From Pedobacter sp. KBS0701 (lineage in GTDB: Bacteria > Bacteroidota > Bacteroidia > Sphingobacteriales > Sphingobacteriaceae): a DNA stretch of 64,000 bases. Where the stretch lies: the NCBI RefSeq assembly GCF_005938645.2, contig NZ_CP042171.1:6262001-6326000 (forward strand), given 5' to 3'. Below the pieces are notes generated by a model. The model did not search any database, had not been told where the DNA came from, and saw only the letters and a program-made list of their open reading frames with translations. This document shows, piece by piece, positions 41,303-50,024 of this stretch. How positions within the stretch are numbered: position 1 is the stretch's first letter; the number at the start of each line of letters is the position of its first letter. A program made the position numbers and the translations under genes.

Positions 41303-41854
41303 TTGACTTTGGCACAAACAAATACCTCTACCGAGTTCGATGAAGTGATTGCAGTTTGCAGATCATTATTTTTAAAAAAGACTAAAGATTACGGCACTGC
41401 ATGGCGGATTTTAAGGCCGAGTTCGATAACCGATCAGATTTTTATTAAAGCACAACGCATCCGCACTCTGGAAGAAAAAAAAGTAAGTAAGGTAGGAGAG
41501 GGTGTGATATCTGAATATATTGGGATTGTAAATTATTGTGTTATTGCGATGATGCAGCTAGAATTAACCGAAAGCGACCCGAATGAAATGCCTTATGATG
41601 AAGTTGAAAAAAGGTTTGTAGAAAAGATAACGGAAACCAAGGATTTAATGTTTGCTAAAAACCACGACTATGGTGAGGCCTGGCGCGATATGCGTATTAG
41701 CTCGTTAACCGACCTGATTTTGATGAAAATATTTAGGGTTAAACAGATAGAAGATAACGAAGGGCAAACGCTGGCTTCAGAGGGTGTTAATGCGAATTAT
41801 CAGGATATGTTGAACTACTCGGTTTTCGCGCTGATTAAACTCGGCGTTAAATAG
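41303..41854 (+). CDS. DUF1599 protein with internal duplication
   Basis: A 183-residue protein made of two similar halves. Residues about 28-60 carry DYGTAWRILRPSSITDQIF and KAQRIRTLE. Residues about 118-150 carry DYGEAWRDMRISSLTDLIL and KIFRVKQIE. DUF1599 has been called nucleotide-modification-associated domain 1. The role in the cell is unknown. No ATG is available before the conserved region, so the start is TTG at 41303 or 41309. It is divergent from folP and leads the plus-strand unit ending at aroK. Confidence 0.82.
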   Translation: MTLAQTNTSTEFDEVIAVCRSLFLKKTKDYGTAWRILRPSSITDQIFIKAQRIRTLEEKKVSKVGEGVISEYIGIVNYCVIAMMQLELTESDPNEMPYDEVEKRFVEKITETKDLMFAKNHDYGEAWRDMRISSLTDLILMKIFRVKQIEDNEGQTLASEGVNANYQDMLNYSVFALIKLGVK

Positions 41855-41887
41855 GTAGCGTAATAGCCTTTAAAAATAAATATATAG

Positions 41888-43039
41888 ATGCGAAATATAC
41901 TTTTAGGATTCTCCAGAATTTTTGTCGGTGCTTTATTCATATTCTCAGGATTAATCAAAGCAAATGATCCGCTTGGCTTTGGCTATAAACTACAGGAATA
42001 TTTTGAAGTTTTTCACCTGAATTTCCTGAGTGGGATGGCCACTGGAATTGCCATTTTACTTTGCACTTTAGAAATTGTTCTCGGTGCCTTGTTGCTATTG
42101 GGCTTCTGGAGTAAAAAGGTAGCCTGGGGTTTATTGCTTCTCATTATCTTTTTTACCCTGCTAACCTTTATATCTGCAGCGTTCAAAGTAGTAACCAGTT
42201 GTGGCTGTTTTGGCGATGCCATTCCGCTTACTCCGTGGCAGTCTTTTACAAAAGATCTGATACTTTTAGCGCTGATTATTGTAATTTTCTTAAACAAAAA
42301 CCTTATCCATCCATTATTTAAAAAAGAAGCTACACAAAGAAATATTGCCCTTTTGGTAACCGTAATATCTTTAGGTTTTGGGTTGTATACTTACAATGTT
42401 TTGCCAATTATTGACTTTCTGCCCTATAAAGTTGGCGCGCATATTCCATCATTAATGGTAATTCCTCCGGGAGAAAAGCCTGATGAATTTGAGATCATGT
42501 ATCACCTCAAAAACAAGAAAACGAAAGAGGAAAAAGACATGAGCGATAAAGCCTATCTTAAAACAGAGATCTGGAAAGATAACAATTGGGAAATTATCGG
42601 TGAACCGGCAAAAAGACTGGTTAAAAAAGGATTTGAGCCTAAAATCAAAGATTTGAATATTACAGATGCTTCCGGAACCGATTATACAAAGGAACTGATC
42701 GAAAACCCATACTACAATTTAATTTTTGTGGCTTACGATCTTCATAATACAAATGATGCAGCTATTGGTAAATTAAATGCACTTGCTATCAATGCTACAC
42801 AGCAGTTTAATATCCGTACGGTTTTGCTTACTTCCAATTCGGCACAGGATGCTCAGGCTTTTATCAAAAAGAACAACTTGTTTTCTGAAGTATTTTATGC
42901 TGATGCAGTGCCTTTAAAAAGTATGGTAAGGGCAAATCCTGGTATTTTGCTAATGAAAAATGGTGTGGTGATTAATAAATGGCATTTTCATAATGTGCCA
43001 ACTTTTGACCAGTTAAGCAGAAAATATTTCGATAAATAA
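41888..43039 (+). CDS. BT_3928 family DoxX/MauE-like membrane protein
   Basis: A 383-residue protein. The N-terminal four-helix DoxX/MauE-like domain (about 1-140) has FSGLIKANDPLGFGYKLQEY (20 residues) and VVTSCGCFGDAIPLTPW, a cysteine pair that may be redox-active. A soluble C-terminal part (about 175-383) looks thioredoxin-like in layout but shows no clear CxxC. This is the BT_3928 type of Bacteroidota. It precedes an ABC permease by two bases. Confidence 0.85.
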   Translation: MRNILLGFSRIFVGALFIFSGLIKANDPLGFGYKLQEYFEVFHLNFLSGMATGIAILLCTLEIVLGALLLLGFWSKKVAWGLLLLIIFFTLLTFISAAFKVVTSCGCFGDAIPLTPWQSFTKDLILLALIIVIFLNKNLIHPLFKKEATQRNIALLVTVISLGFGLYTYNVLPIIDFLPYKVGAHIPSLMVIPPGEKPDEFEIMYHLKNKKTKEEKDMSDKAYLKTEIWKDNNWEIIGEPAKRLVKKGFEPKIKDLNITDASGTDYTKELIENPYYNLIFVAYDLHNTNDAAIGKLNALAINATQQFNIRTVLLTSNSAQDAQAFIKKNNLFSEVFYADAVPLKSMVRANPGILLMKNGVVINKWHFHNVPTFDQLSRKYFDK

Positions 43040-43041
43040 AC

Positions 43042-44097
43042 ATGATTGGATACGCACTGAAAAAACTGATGTATGGACTGCTGGTAATGGGTGGCGTAAT
43101 ATTGGTTGTTTTTGTGCTGTTTAATATTTTACCTGGCGATCCTGCAAGGATGACAATGGGGCAGCGGGCTGATGTGCAGTCACTTGAAGCAGTTCGCAAA
43201 GAATTTGGTTTAGACCGATCAAAACCCGTACAGTTTATTTTATATATCAACGATTTATCGCCGATCAGTATTCTGGATAACGATAGTAACAGTCAGCAGA
43301 AATACCATTACGCAAAACTGATTGCGTTTGATCAAAAAGTATTGGCGCTAAAATGGCCATATCTGCGGAGCTCGTACCAAACCAAACGCGATGTAACTGC
43401 AATCCTTTCTGAAACCGTACCAAATACCTTCATCCTTGCTTTAACCGCAATGATTTTTGCTACTGTCATCGGTGTGTTTTTAGGTGTGTTATCAGCGGTT
43501 TATAAAGATTCGTGGATAGATAAATCGGCCAATGCATTTGCTATTCTGGGTATATCAGCGCCTTCTTTTTTTGCAGGAATTATTATTGCCTGGCTTTTCG
43601 GATTTGTGCTGAGCAATTATACAGGTCTAAAAATGAGCGGCAGTCTATATTCTTACGATCCTTTTAATGGAGAGGTGTTAACTTTAAGGAATTTATGGTT
43701 GCCAATGATTACGCTGGGTTTAAGGCCATTGGCCATTATTGTACAGTTAACCCGTAGCGCCATGCTGGATGTTTTGGCACAGGACTACAATAGGACGGCA
43801 AAGGCGAAAGGCTTGAGCAGGAATACAATAATTTATAAACATGCCTTAAAAAACGCCATGAATCCCATAATTACAGCTATTTCTGGATGGTTTGCCTCTT
43901 TATTAGCAGGTTCCTTTTTTGTAGAATACATTTTCGGTTATAACGGATTAGGAAGAACAACGGTGACTGCTTTAGAAATGTCCGATTTTCCGGTTGTAAT
44001 GGGATCAATTCTTTTTATCGCTTTCGTATTTGTAATCATTAATATCCTGGTAGATATTTTATATGCTTATGTTGATCCGAGGGTTAAATTAAGTTAA
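43042..44097 (+). CDS. DppB-like ABC transporter permease
   Basis: A 351-residue inner-membrane permease of the dipeptide/nickel type. It has an N-terminal helix with LPGDPARMTMGQ. A longer than usual loop of about 40 residues (ISILDNDSNSQQ) follows the first domain. Then come the BPD helices and EAA-like loop AKAKGLSRNTIIYKHALKNA (20 residues), ending YAYVDPRVKLS. No second permease, ATPase or binding protein is adjacent, so partners must be elsewhere. It is coupled tightly to BT_3928 and DinB genes. Confidence 0.9.
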   Translation: MIGYALKKLMYGLLVMGGVILVVFVLFNILPGDPARMTMGQRADVQSLEAVRKEFGLDRSKPVQFILYINDLSPISILDNDSNSQQKYHYAKLIAFDQKVLALKWPYLRSSYQTKRDVTAILSETVPNTFILALTAMIFATVIGVFLGVLSAVYKDSWIDKSANAFAILGISAPSFFAGIIIAWLFGFVLSNYTGLKMSGSLYSYDPFNGEVLTLRNLWLPMITLGLRPLAIIVQLTRSAMLDVLAQDYNRTAKAKGLSRNTIIYKHALKNAMNPIITAISGWFASLLAGSFFVEYIFGYNGLGRTTVTALEMSDFPVVMGSILFIAFVFVIINILVDILYAYVDPRVKLS

Positions 44098-44101
44098 AGC
44101 A

Positions 44102-44548
44102 ATGCAAGAAGAAGAAATCATTAATTATACCGAGCTTGCTGATGCCCGCATCATCGAAATATTTAAACTGGCAGCCATTGAATTGCCTGATGCAGCGCGT
44201 TTGTTCAGTCACATGCTTAATGCACAGCATATTTGGGCGCAAAGAATTTCTGGCAAAAAATCGCGCTATGGCGTTTGGGATATCCACCCAAAAGAAGATT
44301 TTGAAAGCCTCTCTTTAGAAAATTTTAAACTGATCAGAGAAGCACTAAATAATCATCCTTTGGCTAAACGTATTTTATATAGTAATTCGAGAGGTGAGCA
44401 ATATGAAAACCGGATAGATGAGATTTTATTTCATTTATTTAATCATTCTACTTATCATCGCGGACAGGTTGTAACTTTATTAAAAAAGGCAGGTTTTACG
44501 CCCCCTGTAACCGATTATATTATGTTAAAACGCGACCATTTATTATAG
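44102..44548 (+). CDS. DinB family protein
   Basis: A 148-residue four-helix protein. The metal-binding histidines of the DinB/YfiT fold appear as LFSHMLNAQHIWAQR (first His pair) and a C-terminal LFNHSTYHRGQVVTLL, where HxxxH is diagnostic. DinB proteins are thiol-dependent enzymes, in some lineages bacillithiol S-transferases, which would fit the thiol genes elsewhere in this window (inference). It lies four bases after the permease stop. Confidence 0.85.
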   Translation: MQEEEIINYTELADARIIEIFKLAAIELPDAARLFSHMLNAQHIWAQRISGKKSRYGVWDIHPKEDFESLSLENFKLIREALNNHPLAKRILYSNSRGEQYENRIDEILFHLFNHSTYHRGQVVTLLKKAGFTPPVTDYIMLKRDHLL

Positions 44549-44568
44549 GTCGGCTATAAGAACTTCAG

Positions 44569-45072
44569 ATGAAAATTTTCCTTATCGGATATATGGGCTG
44601 CGGCAAAAGCACCAAAGCAAAACAATTGGCACACCGCTTAGATTGCCCGGTGATAGATCTTGATGCCGAAATTGTTTCTAAAACCGGTAAAACCATTGCC
44701 GAATATTTCGCAGAATTTGGAGAAAGCGGTTTTAGGGATTATGAAAGCGAAATGCTTAAAACATTCGATTATCCTGAAACCTGTGTGGTGGCTACCGGAG
44801 GTGGATTGCCTTGTTTCTTTGATAATATGGAATGGATGAATACACATGGAGAAACGGTTTACCTGCAAATGGAACCAGCTGCTTTGGTTTCGCGTTTACA
44901 TAACCGCCAAAAGCGCCCGCTGATTAAAGATTTGGATGATGAACAACTTTTGGTATTCATTAAAGAAAAACTTCAGGAGCGCGATCCTTTTTATACAAAA
45001 GCGAAAATAATTGTAGATGCGTTTGATCTTGATGGAGAGAAGTTAGAGGAAGCAATTAGGAGAAGTCGTTAG
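44569..45072 (+). CDS. aroK: Shikimate kinase
   Basis: A 167-residue P-loop kinase that phosphorylates shikimate in the aromatic amino acid pathway. Walker A is GYMGCGKST. Substrate-binding residues are in VIDLDAEIV (Asp), GESGFRDYES (Arg) and VVATGGGLP. The lid is RLHNRQKRPLI. Length is standard. It is the last gene of the plus-strand run from 41303, and word-like text follows its stop. Confidence 0.96.
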   Translation: MKIFLIGYMGCGKSTKAKQLAHRLDCPVIDLDAEIVSKTGKTIAEYFAEFGESGFRDYESEMLKTFDYPETCVVATGGGLPCFFDNMEWMNTHGETVYLQMEPAALVSRLHNRQKRPLIKDLDDEQLLVFIKEKLQERDPFYTKAKIIVDAFDLDGEKLEEAIRRSR

Positions 45073-45153
45073 TCTGCAGTCCCGAGTCTTAAGTCTGTAG
45101 TAGGTTAATCGCTTTAATATAGTTATAGTTCATGAGCTACCGACCATGAACCA
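45073..45153. repeat. Word-like text between aroK and crtD
   Basis: GTCTGCAGTCCCGAGTC and TTAAGTCTGTAGTAGG repeat an AGTCTG word. GTTCATG and CATGAAC form a short inverted pair at about 45128-45152. Two genes converge here, so it may act as a shared 3' end. Confidence 0.4.
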
Positions 45154-46668
45154 CTAAACTATTGACAAATCAACCAATGCCTGATGAACAACTGAACTAA
45201 TATCATCATCAATTATTTTTGCTGACAATAAGGCCAAAGGAATTCCCCCACCCGGATGTACGCTTCCGCCGCAGAAGTATAGATTTTTAACTTTTGAGCT
45301 GAAATTAGAGTGTCGTAAAAAGGCTGAAAACTGATTGTTGGAACTGTTGCCATACAAAGAACCCTGATACGATCCTGTTTTGCTTTCTATGGTTCTTGGA
45401 TCGAGGATCTGTTCACAAATGATATCCTTTTCAATATTCCTGTTAAGAATCCGGCTGATTTTTTTGATAATATTTGTCCTTGCCTCCATAATCAATTGAT
45501 CCCAATTTTGTCCTTTATTGGCGGGTACATTGATCATCACAAACCAGTTTTCACTATTCAGGGGCGCATCATTTCTTAAATGTTTAGCGCTGATGTTGAT
45601 GTAAACAGTAGGATCATCACAAATGGCTTTATCTTTCCAGATGGCACTAAATTCCTTTTGGTAATCTTCAGTGAAGAAAATATTGTGTAAACCTAAATCA
45701 CTGTAGTTCCCATCCATACCCCAGTAAAAAATCAATGCTGAACTGCTGCGTTCCTGGGTTAATAATTTTTTAGGTTCAGCTATGTCTTTGAGTAAATTTT
45801 TGTAAGTAAACCAGATATCAAGATTAGAGATCACCATATCTGCTTTGTAGGTTTTATCGTTAACTTTTACCCCGTTTATTTTAGGTTTGTTTTCATTGGT
45901 GTATAAAATTTCCTCAACTTTTTGGTCGTAATGAAACCTGATGCTCAGTTCTTCAGCCAATTTAATTAAAGCCTTGATAATACCGTACATTCCATCTTTT
46001 GGGATAAAAGCGCCAAAATGATATTCAAAATGTGGAATTACATTCAATGTAGCCGGCGCCTGATAGGGGTCTGAGCCATTATAGGTGGCATAACGGTTAA
46101 AAAGCTGCGTGATCCGCTCATCTTTAAAAAATGATTTGTTTGCCCTGGCCTGTGTTCTAAAAGCGTCAATCTGGCCAAAACGGAATATTGATTTTAAGGT
46201 ATCCCAATGCAGGTAACTTTTAAGTTTGTGTAAACTCCTTTCTAAAAAAACGCGATGTGTAACCTCATAAATTGTCTTGCTTTTTTTTAAAAACCGCTGG
46301 ACTTCTGCTGCTGTTGAATTGGTTTTTTCTTCTATATCCCGGGCAAATTTGTTAAGATCGGAGGTGGCATTTAACCTTAAGCCATCTTCGTAAAAGTAAC
46401 GGCAAACTTCTTTTAGTTTAATGTATTTAAAATAGTCCTCAGGGTTTTTACCAGCCAGTTTAAACAGTTCATCCACATATTGCGGCATGGTAAAAAGGCT
46501 TGGACCGGCATCGAACCTGTAACCATTCATTTTTATTTCTCCGAGCTTACCTCCGGGTTTTGAGTTGGCTTCAAAAACATCAACATCGTAACCCTTTATG
46601 GAGAGGCGAATAGCAGATGCAATTCCTGCAATTCCGGCTCCGATAATTATGGCTTTTGGTTTAGGCAT
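45154..46668 (-). CDS. crtD: Carotenoid desaturase, CrtD-like (phytoene desaturase family)
   Basis: A 504-residue FAD-dependent desaturase. The N-terminal dinucleotide fold is AIIIGAGIAGIASAIRL, with FEANSKPGGK and FDAGPSLFTMP. The C-terminal flavin motif is FCGGSVHPGGGIPLALLSAK (20 residues). Both motifs define the CrtI/CrtD family. The choice of CrtD (3',4'-desaturation of a 1'-hydroxy carotenoid) over CrtI rests on the presence of cruF and crtW in this window and is an inference. I start at 46668 because the family begins MPKPKAI; upstream in-frame codons run into the divergent gene. Confidence 0.82.
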   Translation of the reverse strand: MPKPKAIIIGAGIAGIASAIRLSIKGYDVDVFEANSKPGGKLGEIKMNGYRFDAGPSLFTMPQYVDELFKLAGKNPEDYFKYIKLKEVCRYFYEDGLRLNATSDLNKFARDIEEKTNSTAAEVQRFLKKSKTIYEVTHRVFLERSLHKLKSYLHWDTLKSIFRFGQIDAFRTQARANKSFFKDERITQLFNRYATYNGSDPYQAPATLNVIPHFEYHFGAFIPKDGMYGIIKALIKLAEELSIRFHYDQKVEEILYTNENKPKINGVKVNDKTYKADMVISNLDIWFTYKNLLKDIAEPKKLLTQERSSSALIFYWGMDGNYSDLGLHNIFFTEDYQKEFSAIWKDKAICDDPTVYINISAKHLRNDAPLNSENWFVMINVPANKGQNWDQLIMEARTNIIKKISRILNRNIEKDIICEQILDPRTIESKTGSYQGSLYGNSSNNQFSAFLRHSNFSSKVKNLYFCGGSVHPGGGIPLALLSAKIIDDDISSVVHQALVDLSIV

Positions 46669-46707
46669 AATGCGAAAATAGAATAAATATTTTACTAACT
46701 TAAGGCA

Positions 46708-47700
46708 ATGACTAAGGATGAAATTATAATTTATAAAAATGAAGAGGGACTGCCGGCAATAGAAGTGGTTTTCGGTAATGATACTGTTTGGCTTACTCAA
46801 CAGCAGATGCAACAGCTTTTTAATAAAACTAAACAGAATATAAGTCTCCACATTAAGAATATTTTTAATGAAAATGAACTGGATAAAAGTTCAACAGTCA
46901 AGAAATCCTTGACAGTTCAAAAAGAAGGCAATAGATCAGTCAGCAGAGAAATCGAATTTTATTCTTTAGATGTGATTATATCAGTTGGCTATCGCGTAAA
47001 ATCGGTTGAAGGAACAAAATTCCGTATATGGGCCAACCAGATTTTAAAAGATTATCTGATAAATGGGTATGCCTTAAATCATAAAAAATTACAAGAGCAA
47101 AGCCAGCAACTTATAGAATTAAAACAGGCGATTAAGTTGGTTGGTGCTGTTCAAAATAACCACTTGCTTAATAATGATGAGCTAAAAGATACTTTTAAAA
47201 TTCTTACAGATTATGTTTATGCTTTAGATGTTCTTGATCGTTACGACCATCAGCAGCTGGAAAATGAAGTTTCTGGTCATAGAGGTAATTTTAAAATAGA
47301 TTACGATTCTGCACTTGAAGCAATAGATGATTTGAGAGTGAAATTTGGTGGAAGCAAACTTTTTGGAAATGAAAAAGACCAATCATTTAAAAGTTCATTG
47401 TATACCATTTACCAAACATTTGATGGAGAAGAGCTTTATCCGAGTATGGAAGAAAAGGCGGCTAATCTATTATATTTCGTTGTAAAAAACCATTCATTTT
47501 CGGATGGAAATAAACGGATCGCTGCCTTTTTATTTGTTTGGTTTCTGGATAAAAATAAAATGCTCTATCGTGAAGATGGTACAAAAAGAATTGCCGATAA
47601 TGCGCTGGTTGCGCTTACCTTACTCATCGCAGAAAGTGATCCTAAAGAAAAAGAGATGATGGTTAAAGTAGTTATTAATCTGATCAACTATAAAAATTAG
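46708..47700 (+). CDS. RhuM-Fic/Doc fusion protein
   Basis: A 330-residue protein with two parts. Residues about 1-150 match the RhuM virulence-protein domain (VWLTQQQMQQLFNKTKQNIS, 20 residues; FYSLDVIISVGYRVKS; FRIWANQILKDYLINGY). Residues about 195-330 are a Fic/Doc domain with an intact motif HSFSDGNKR (His262-Arg270). Fic enzymes transfer AMP or another phosphate group to proteins. No separate antitoxin gene is adjacent, so self-inhibition may lie in the RhuM part (inference). It is divergent from crtD across 39 bases. Confidence 0.85.
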   Translation: MTKDEIIIYKNEEGLPAIEVVFGNDTVWLTQQQMQQLFNKTKQNISLHIKNIFNENELDKSSTVKKSLTVQKEGNRSVSREIEFYSLDVIISVGYRVKSVEGTKFRIWANQILKDYLINGYALNHKKLQEQSQQLIELKQAIKLVGAVQNNHLLNNDELKDTFKILTDYVYALDVLDRYDHQQLENEVSGHRGNFKIDYDSALEAIDDLRVKFGGSKLFGNEKDQSFKSSLYTIYQTFDGEELYPSMEEKAANLLYFVVKNHSFSDGNKRIAAFLFVWFLDKNKMLYREDGTKRIADNALVALTLLIAESDPKEKEMMVKVVINLINYKN

Positions 47701-47701
47701 C

Positions 47702-49405
47702 CTACTTCAATTCGGCTAAATACACTTTTGTTTGTTTTTCGATCTCGTTGGTCGCAAATTTAATGGCCGAACCTACTTTTGTGGTTTCTGCTTTTACCGG
47801 CATTTTATTAATGGTTGCCAGTGCATCCACATACCATTTGCACCAAACCTCGATAATATGCTTCTCGTCACTTGCTGCTTTTCCATCAGCAATTGCCTTT
47901 TTGCTGAGCTCAAATTCGGTTTTTAGGCGTGTCAAAGCATCCGCTTTAACTTGCGAAACAGTAGCTATAGCCGTGTTTTCATCGGCAGAAATTAAAGTAT
48001 AAGCTGCAGTTAAACCACTTATCCCAACGTTTTTCATTTCAGTTGGCGAAACTTTGTCGATCCGGTCGTTATCCGTATGGTAAAATACATCGGTAAAGTG
48101 CCACATCAATAATCCCGGGATCTTGTTTTGTAAAAATGGGGTATGATCGCTGCCGCCTTCAAAAGGATTATAGTTAACTGTCCAATTGGCAAATTTTCCC
48201 TGTGCTTTACAGATATCGAAAATAAAATCGTTAAAATAATGCGGGAAAAGATCTTTCTCACCAACATCGCCGGCGCCCCATTCGGTGTGTTTATCTGTCC
48301 CTCTTGTCCAGATGGCGGATGGATCAGGCATCTTTTCAATCAGAAAAGAACCTCCGGTTTTTTTGGTGTCTTCGCCAACCATATCCAAACTCATTCCCCA
48401 TAAAATGCCTTTGGCACGCGTAGTATCTTCTGTAATATATCTTCTGGTCGATACAATTTCATCACCCCATAACAAAGTCAGGCTGCGCTTCGGATTGATC
48501 TTTTTTTCCTGGTATAGTTCAGCGGTTAGTCTCGCCATTTCTGCCAGCGTTCCTACACCACTCGCATTATCATTTGCCCCGGGTTCCTGTACGTGTGCGC
48601 TAAACACAAAACGTTCAGTAGGATTTACACTACCTCTAACATTTGCTACAATGGTTAATTCTTCTGAAGGATATATTTTGGTCTGGATATTTACTTTCAA
48701 TTTCGTTTCACCTTTTAAACAGGTTGCCTTTAGTTTTTCTTTAGCTGCATAAGATAGGAGCAGCGTCCACACTTCGCTATTGGCTTTCATGCTGCCGAAC
48801 TGGATAGAAGTTTGATGAGTTTCTGGCTGGGTGTACTTCGGCATCGAATAACCTAAAACACCAATGGCGCCGGCTTTCGTTGCGATTTGAAGTAAACGTG
48901 ATGGATTATTTTCTGAAAACAGGATTTTTCCTTTTAAATCCATTTTTTCTACTTCCGATAGAGTTATTTTTTCGATGTAAACCACATTTGCCGTAACGCC
49001 GCCAACAGGGGTTGAGCCGCAGTTAATGGGAATCATGTTGCGGTTGGTTTTGTATGAAATGAGCGGTTGTGTCTCACCTACAATATCAATATTGGCATCA
49101 ACAGGTTCCCAGGTGTTATTTTTCATCGCTCTTTTTTCGATGCGATAAGTTAATGGGGCTTCGAATTCATTTTGCTTCTGTTCTACAAAACCAGCTTTTT
49201 TAAGGATGTTTTCTACATAATGGATACTTGCATTAAAACCCGTATTGCCAGGTACACGGAAATATTTTTCCACAAAAGCAGTGGTTTCGTACGCATTTTT
49301 TTCCTGGAAGCCAGGTCTGATTAGTTTAAAATATCCATCCGTCGGATTTTGTGCGTAACATGCCAGTCCCGCTATAAGCAGTAGAAAAAGTATCTTCGTT
49401 TTCAT
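47702..49405 (-). CDS. Secreted M28 family peptidase
   Basis: A 567-residue zinc peptidase with a signal peptide (about 1-18, ending CYAQ). Catalytic segments are FSAHVQEPGANDNASGVGTL (20 residues), LLWGDEIVSTRRYI, SLDMVGED and a late EGGSDHTPFLQ. A C-terminal helical extension of about 100 residues follows. GANDNASG carries the bridging Asp, but the usual Glu-Glu is GDE here. It is unlike the other M28 protein at 12221. It converges with the RhuM-Fic gene, with a gap of one base. Confidence 0.88.
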   Translation of the reverse strand: MKTKILFLLLIAGLACYAQNPTDGYFKLIRPGFQEKNAYETTAFVEKYFRVPGNTGFNASIHYVENILKKAGFVEQKQNEFEAPLTYRIEKRAMKNNTWEPVDANIDIVGETQPLISYKTNRNMIPINCGSTPVGGVTANVVYIEKITLSEVEKMDLKGKILFSENNPSRLLQIATKAGAIGVLGYSMPKYTQPETHQTSIQFGSMKANSEVWTLLLSYAAKEKLKATCLKGETKLKVNIQTKIYPSEELTIVANVRGSVNPTERFVFSAHVQEPGANDNASGVGTLAEMARLTAELYQEKKINPKRSLTLLWGDEIVSTRRYITEDTTRAKGILWGMSLDMVGEDTKKTGGSFLIEKMPDPSAIWTRGTDKHTEWGAGDVGEKDLFPHYFNDFIFDICKAQGKFANWTVNYNPFEGGSDHTPFLQNKIPGLLMWHFTDVFYHTDNDRIDKVSPTEMKNVGISGLTAAYTLISADENTAIATVSQVKADALTRLKTEFELSKKAIADGKAASDEKHIIEVWCKWYVDALATINKMPVKAETTKVGSAIKFATNEIEKQTKVYLAELK

Positions 49406-49449
49406 GATTATCTATAAAAACGAAAGATACTAAGAATATTTAATGTTGG

Positions 49450-49908
49450 TTAAGCGTAACGTTTGCCCGTTTTACGTTTTAGTCCTTCATCAACCGACAA
49501 CGGACCAGAGCCAACCACCCAAAACATAATGAGCAGGAACAATACCAGCACCGAAAACCAAAGTTCCGAATTTGGTGTAGAGAAACCCGGGGTAAGGTTA
49601 ATGAAAAACACGGCAAACAGTAAGATCGGGATCTGGATGACCACGGCAAAGCGGGTAACCAGGCCCAGCGTGATCAAAATACCGCCAACCAAATGTGCAA
49701 AGGCAACAACGTGAATGGCTACACTGATTAGTACGCCTGAAAAACCAAATACGTTGTTTTGTGTAATCATATTCTGGAGTACGGATGTGTCACTAACAAA
49801 AGAAACACCTTTTCCAAAAATGATCAGGCCGAGTGTAATCCGTAGATAATCCAGCCATTTTGAGTGATGAACATCTCCCCAATGTTCAATTTTACGGATA
49901 ACGTTCAT
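49450..49908 (-). CDS. DoxX family membrane protein
   Basis: A 152-residue protein with four helices: LRITLGLIIFGKGVSFV, VVAFAHLVGGILITLGL, and two C-terminal segments ending with FWVVGSGPLSVDEGL. This is the DoxX fold, linked to respiratory or thiol stress functions in some species. The C-terminus is basic. It lies 44 bases upstream of the M28 gene on the same strand, so co-transcription is possible. Confidence 0.85.
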   Translation of the reverse strand: MNVIRKIEHWGDVHHSKWLDYLRITLGLIIFGKGVSFVSDTSVLQNMITQNNVFGFSGVLISVAIHVVAFAHLVGGILITLGLVTRFAVVIQIPILLFAVFFINLTPGFSTPNSELWFSVLVLFLLIMFWVVGSGPLSVDEGLKRKTGKRYA

Positions 49909-50024
49909 AATGAACCTCCATTTTTATGTGAATGATATATTAAGTTACGGATTTATATCATAATATCAAATAACATATTGAAAATCAAACTGTATCATCG
50001 GATTTTGTGAGCTGTATCTGGAAT

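Noticed and set aside
46669..46851. 61-codon N-terminal extension of the crtD-like desaturase
   Set aside because: It overlaps the divergent RhuM-Fic gene, and the FAD-binding fold starts at MPKPKAI.
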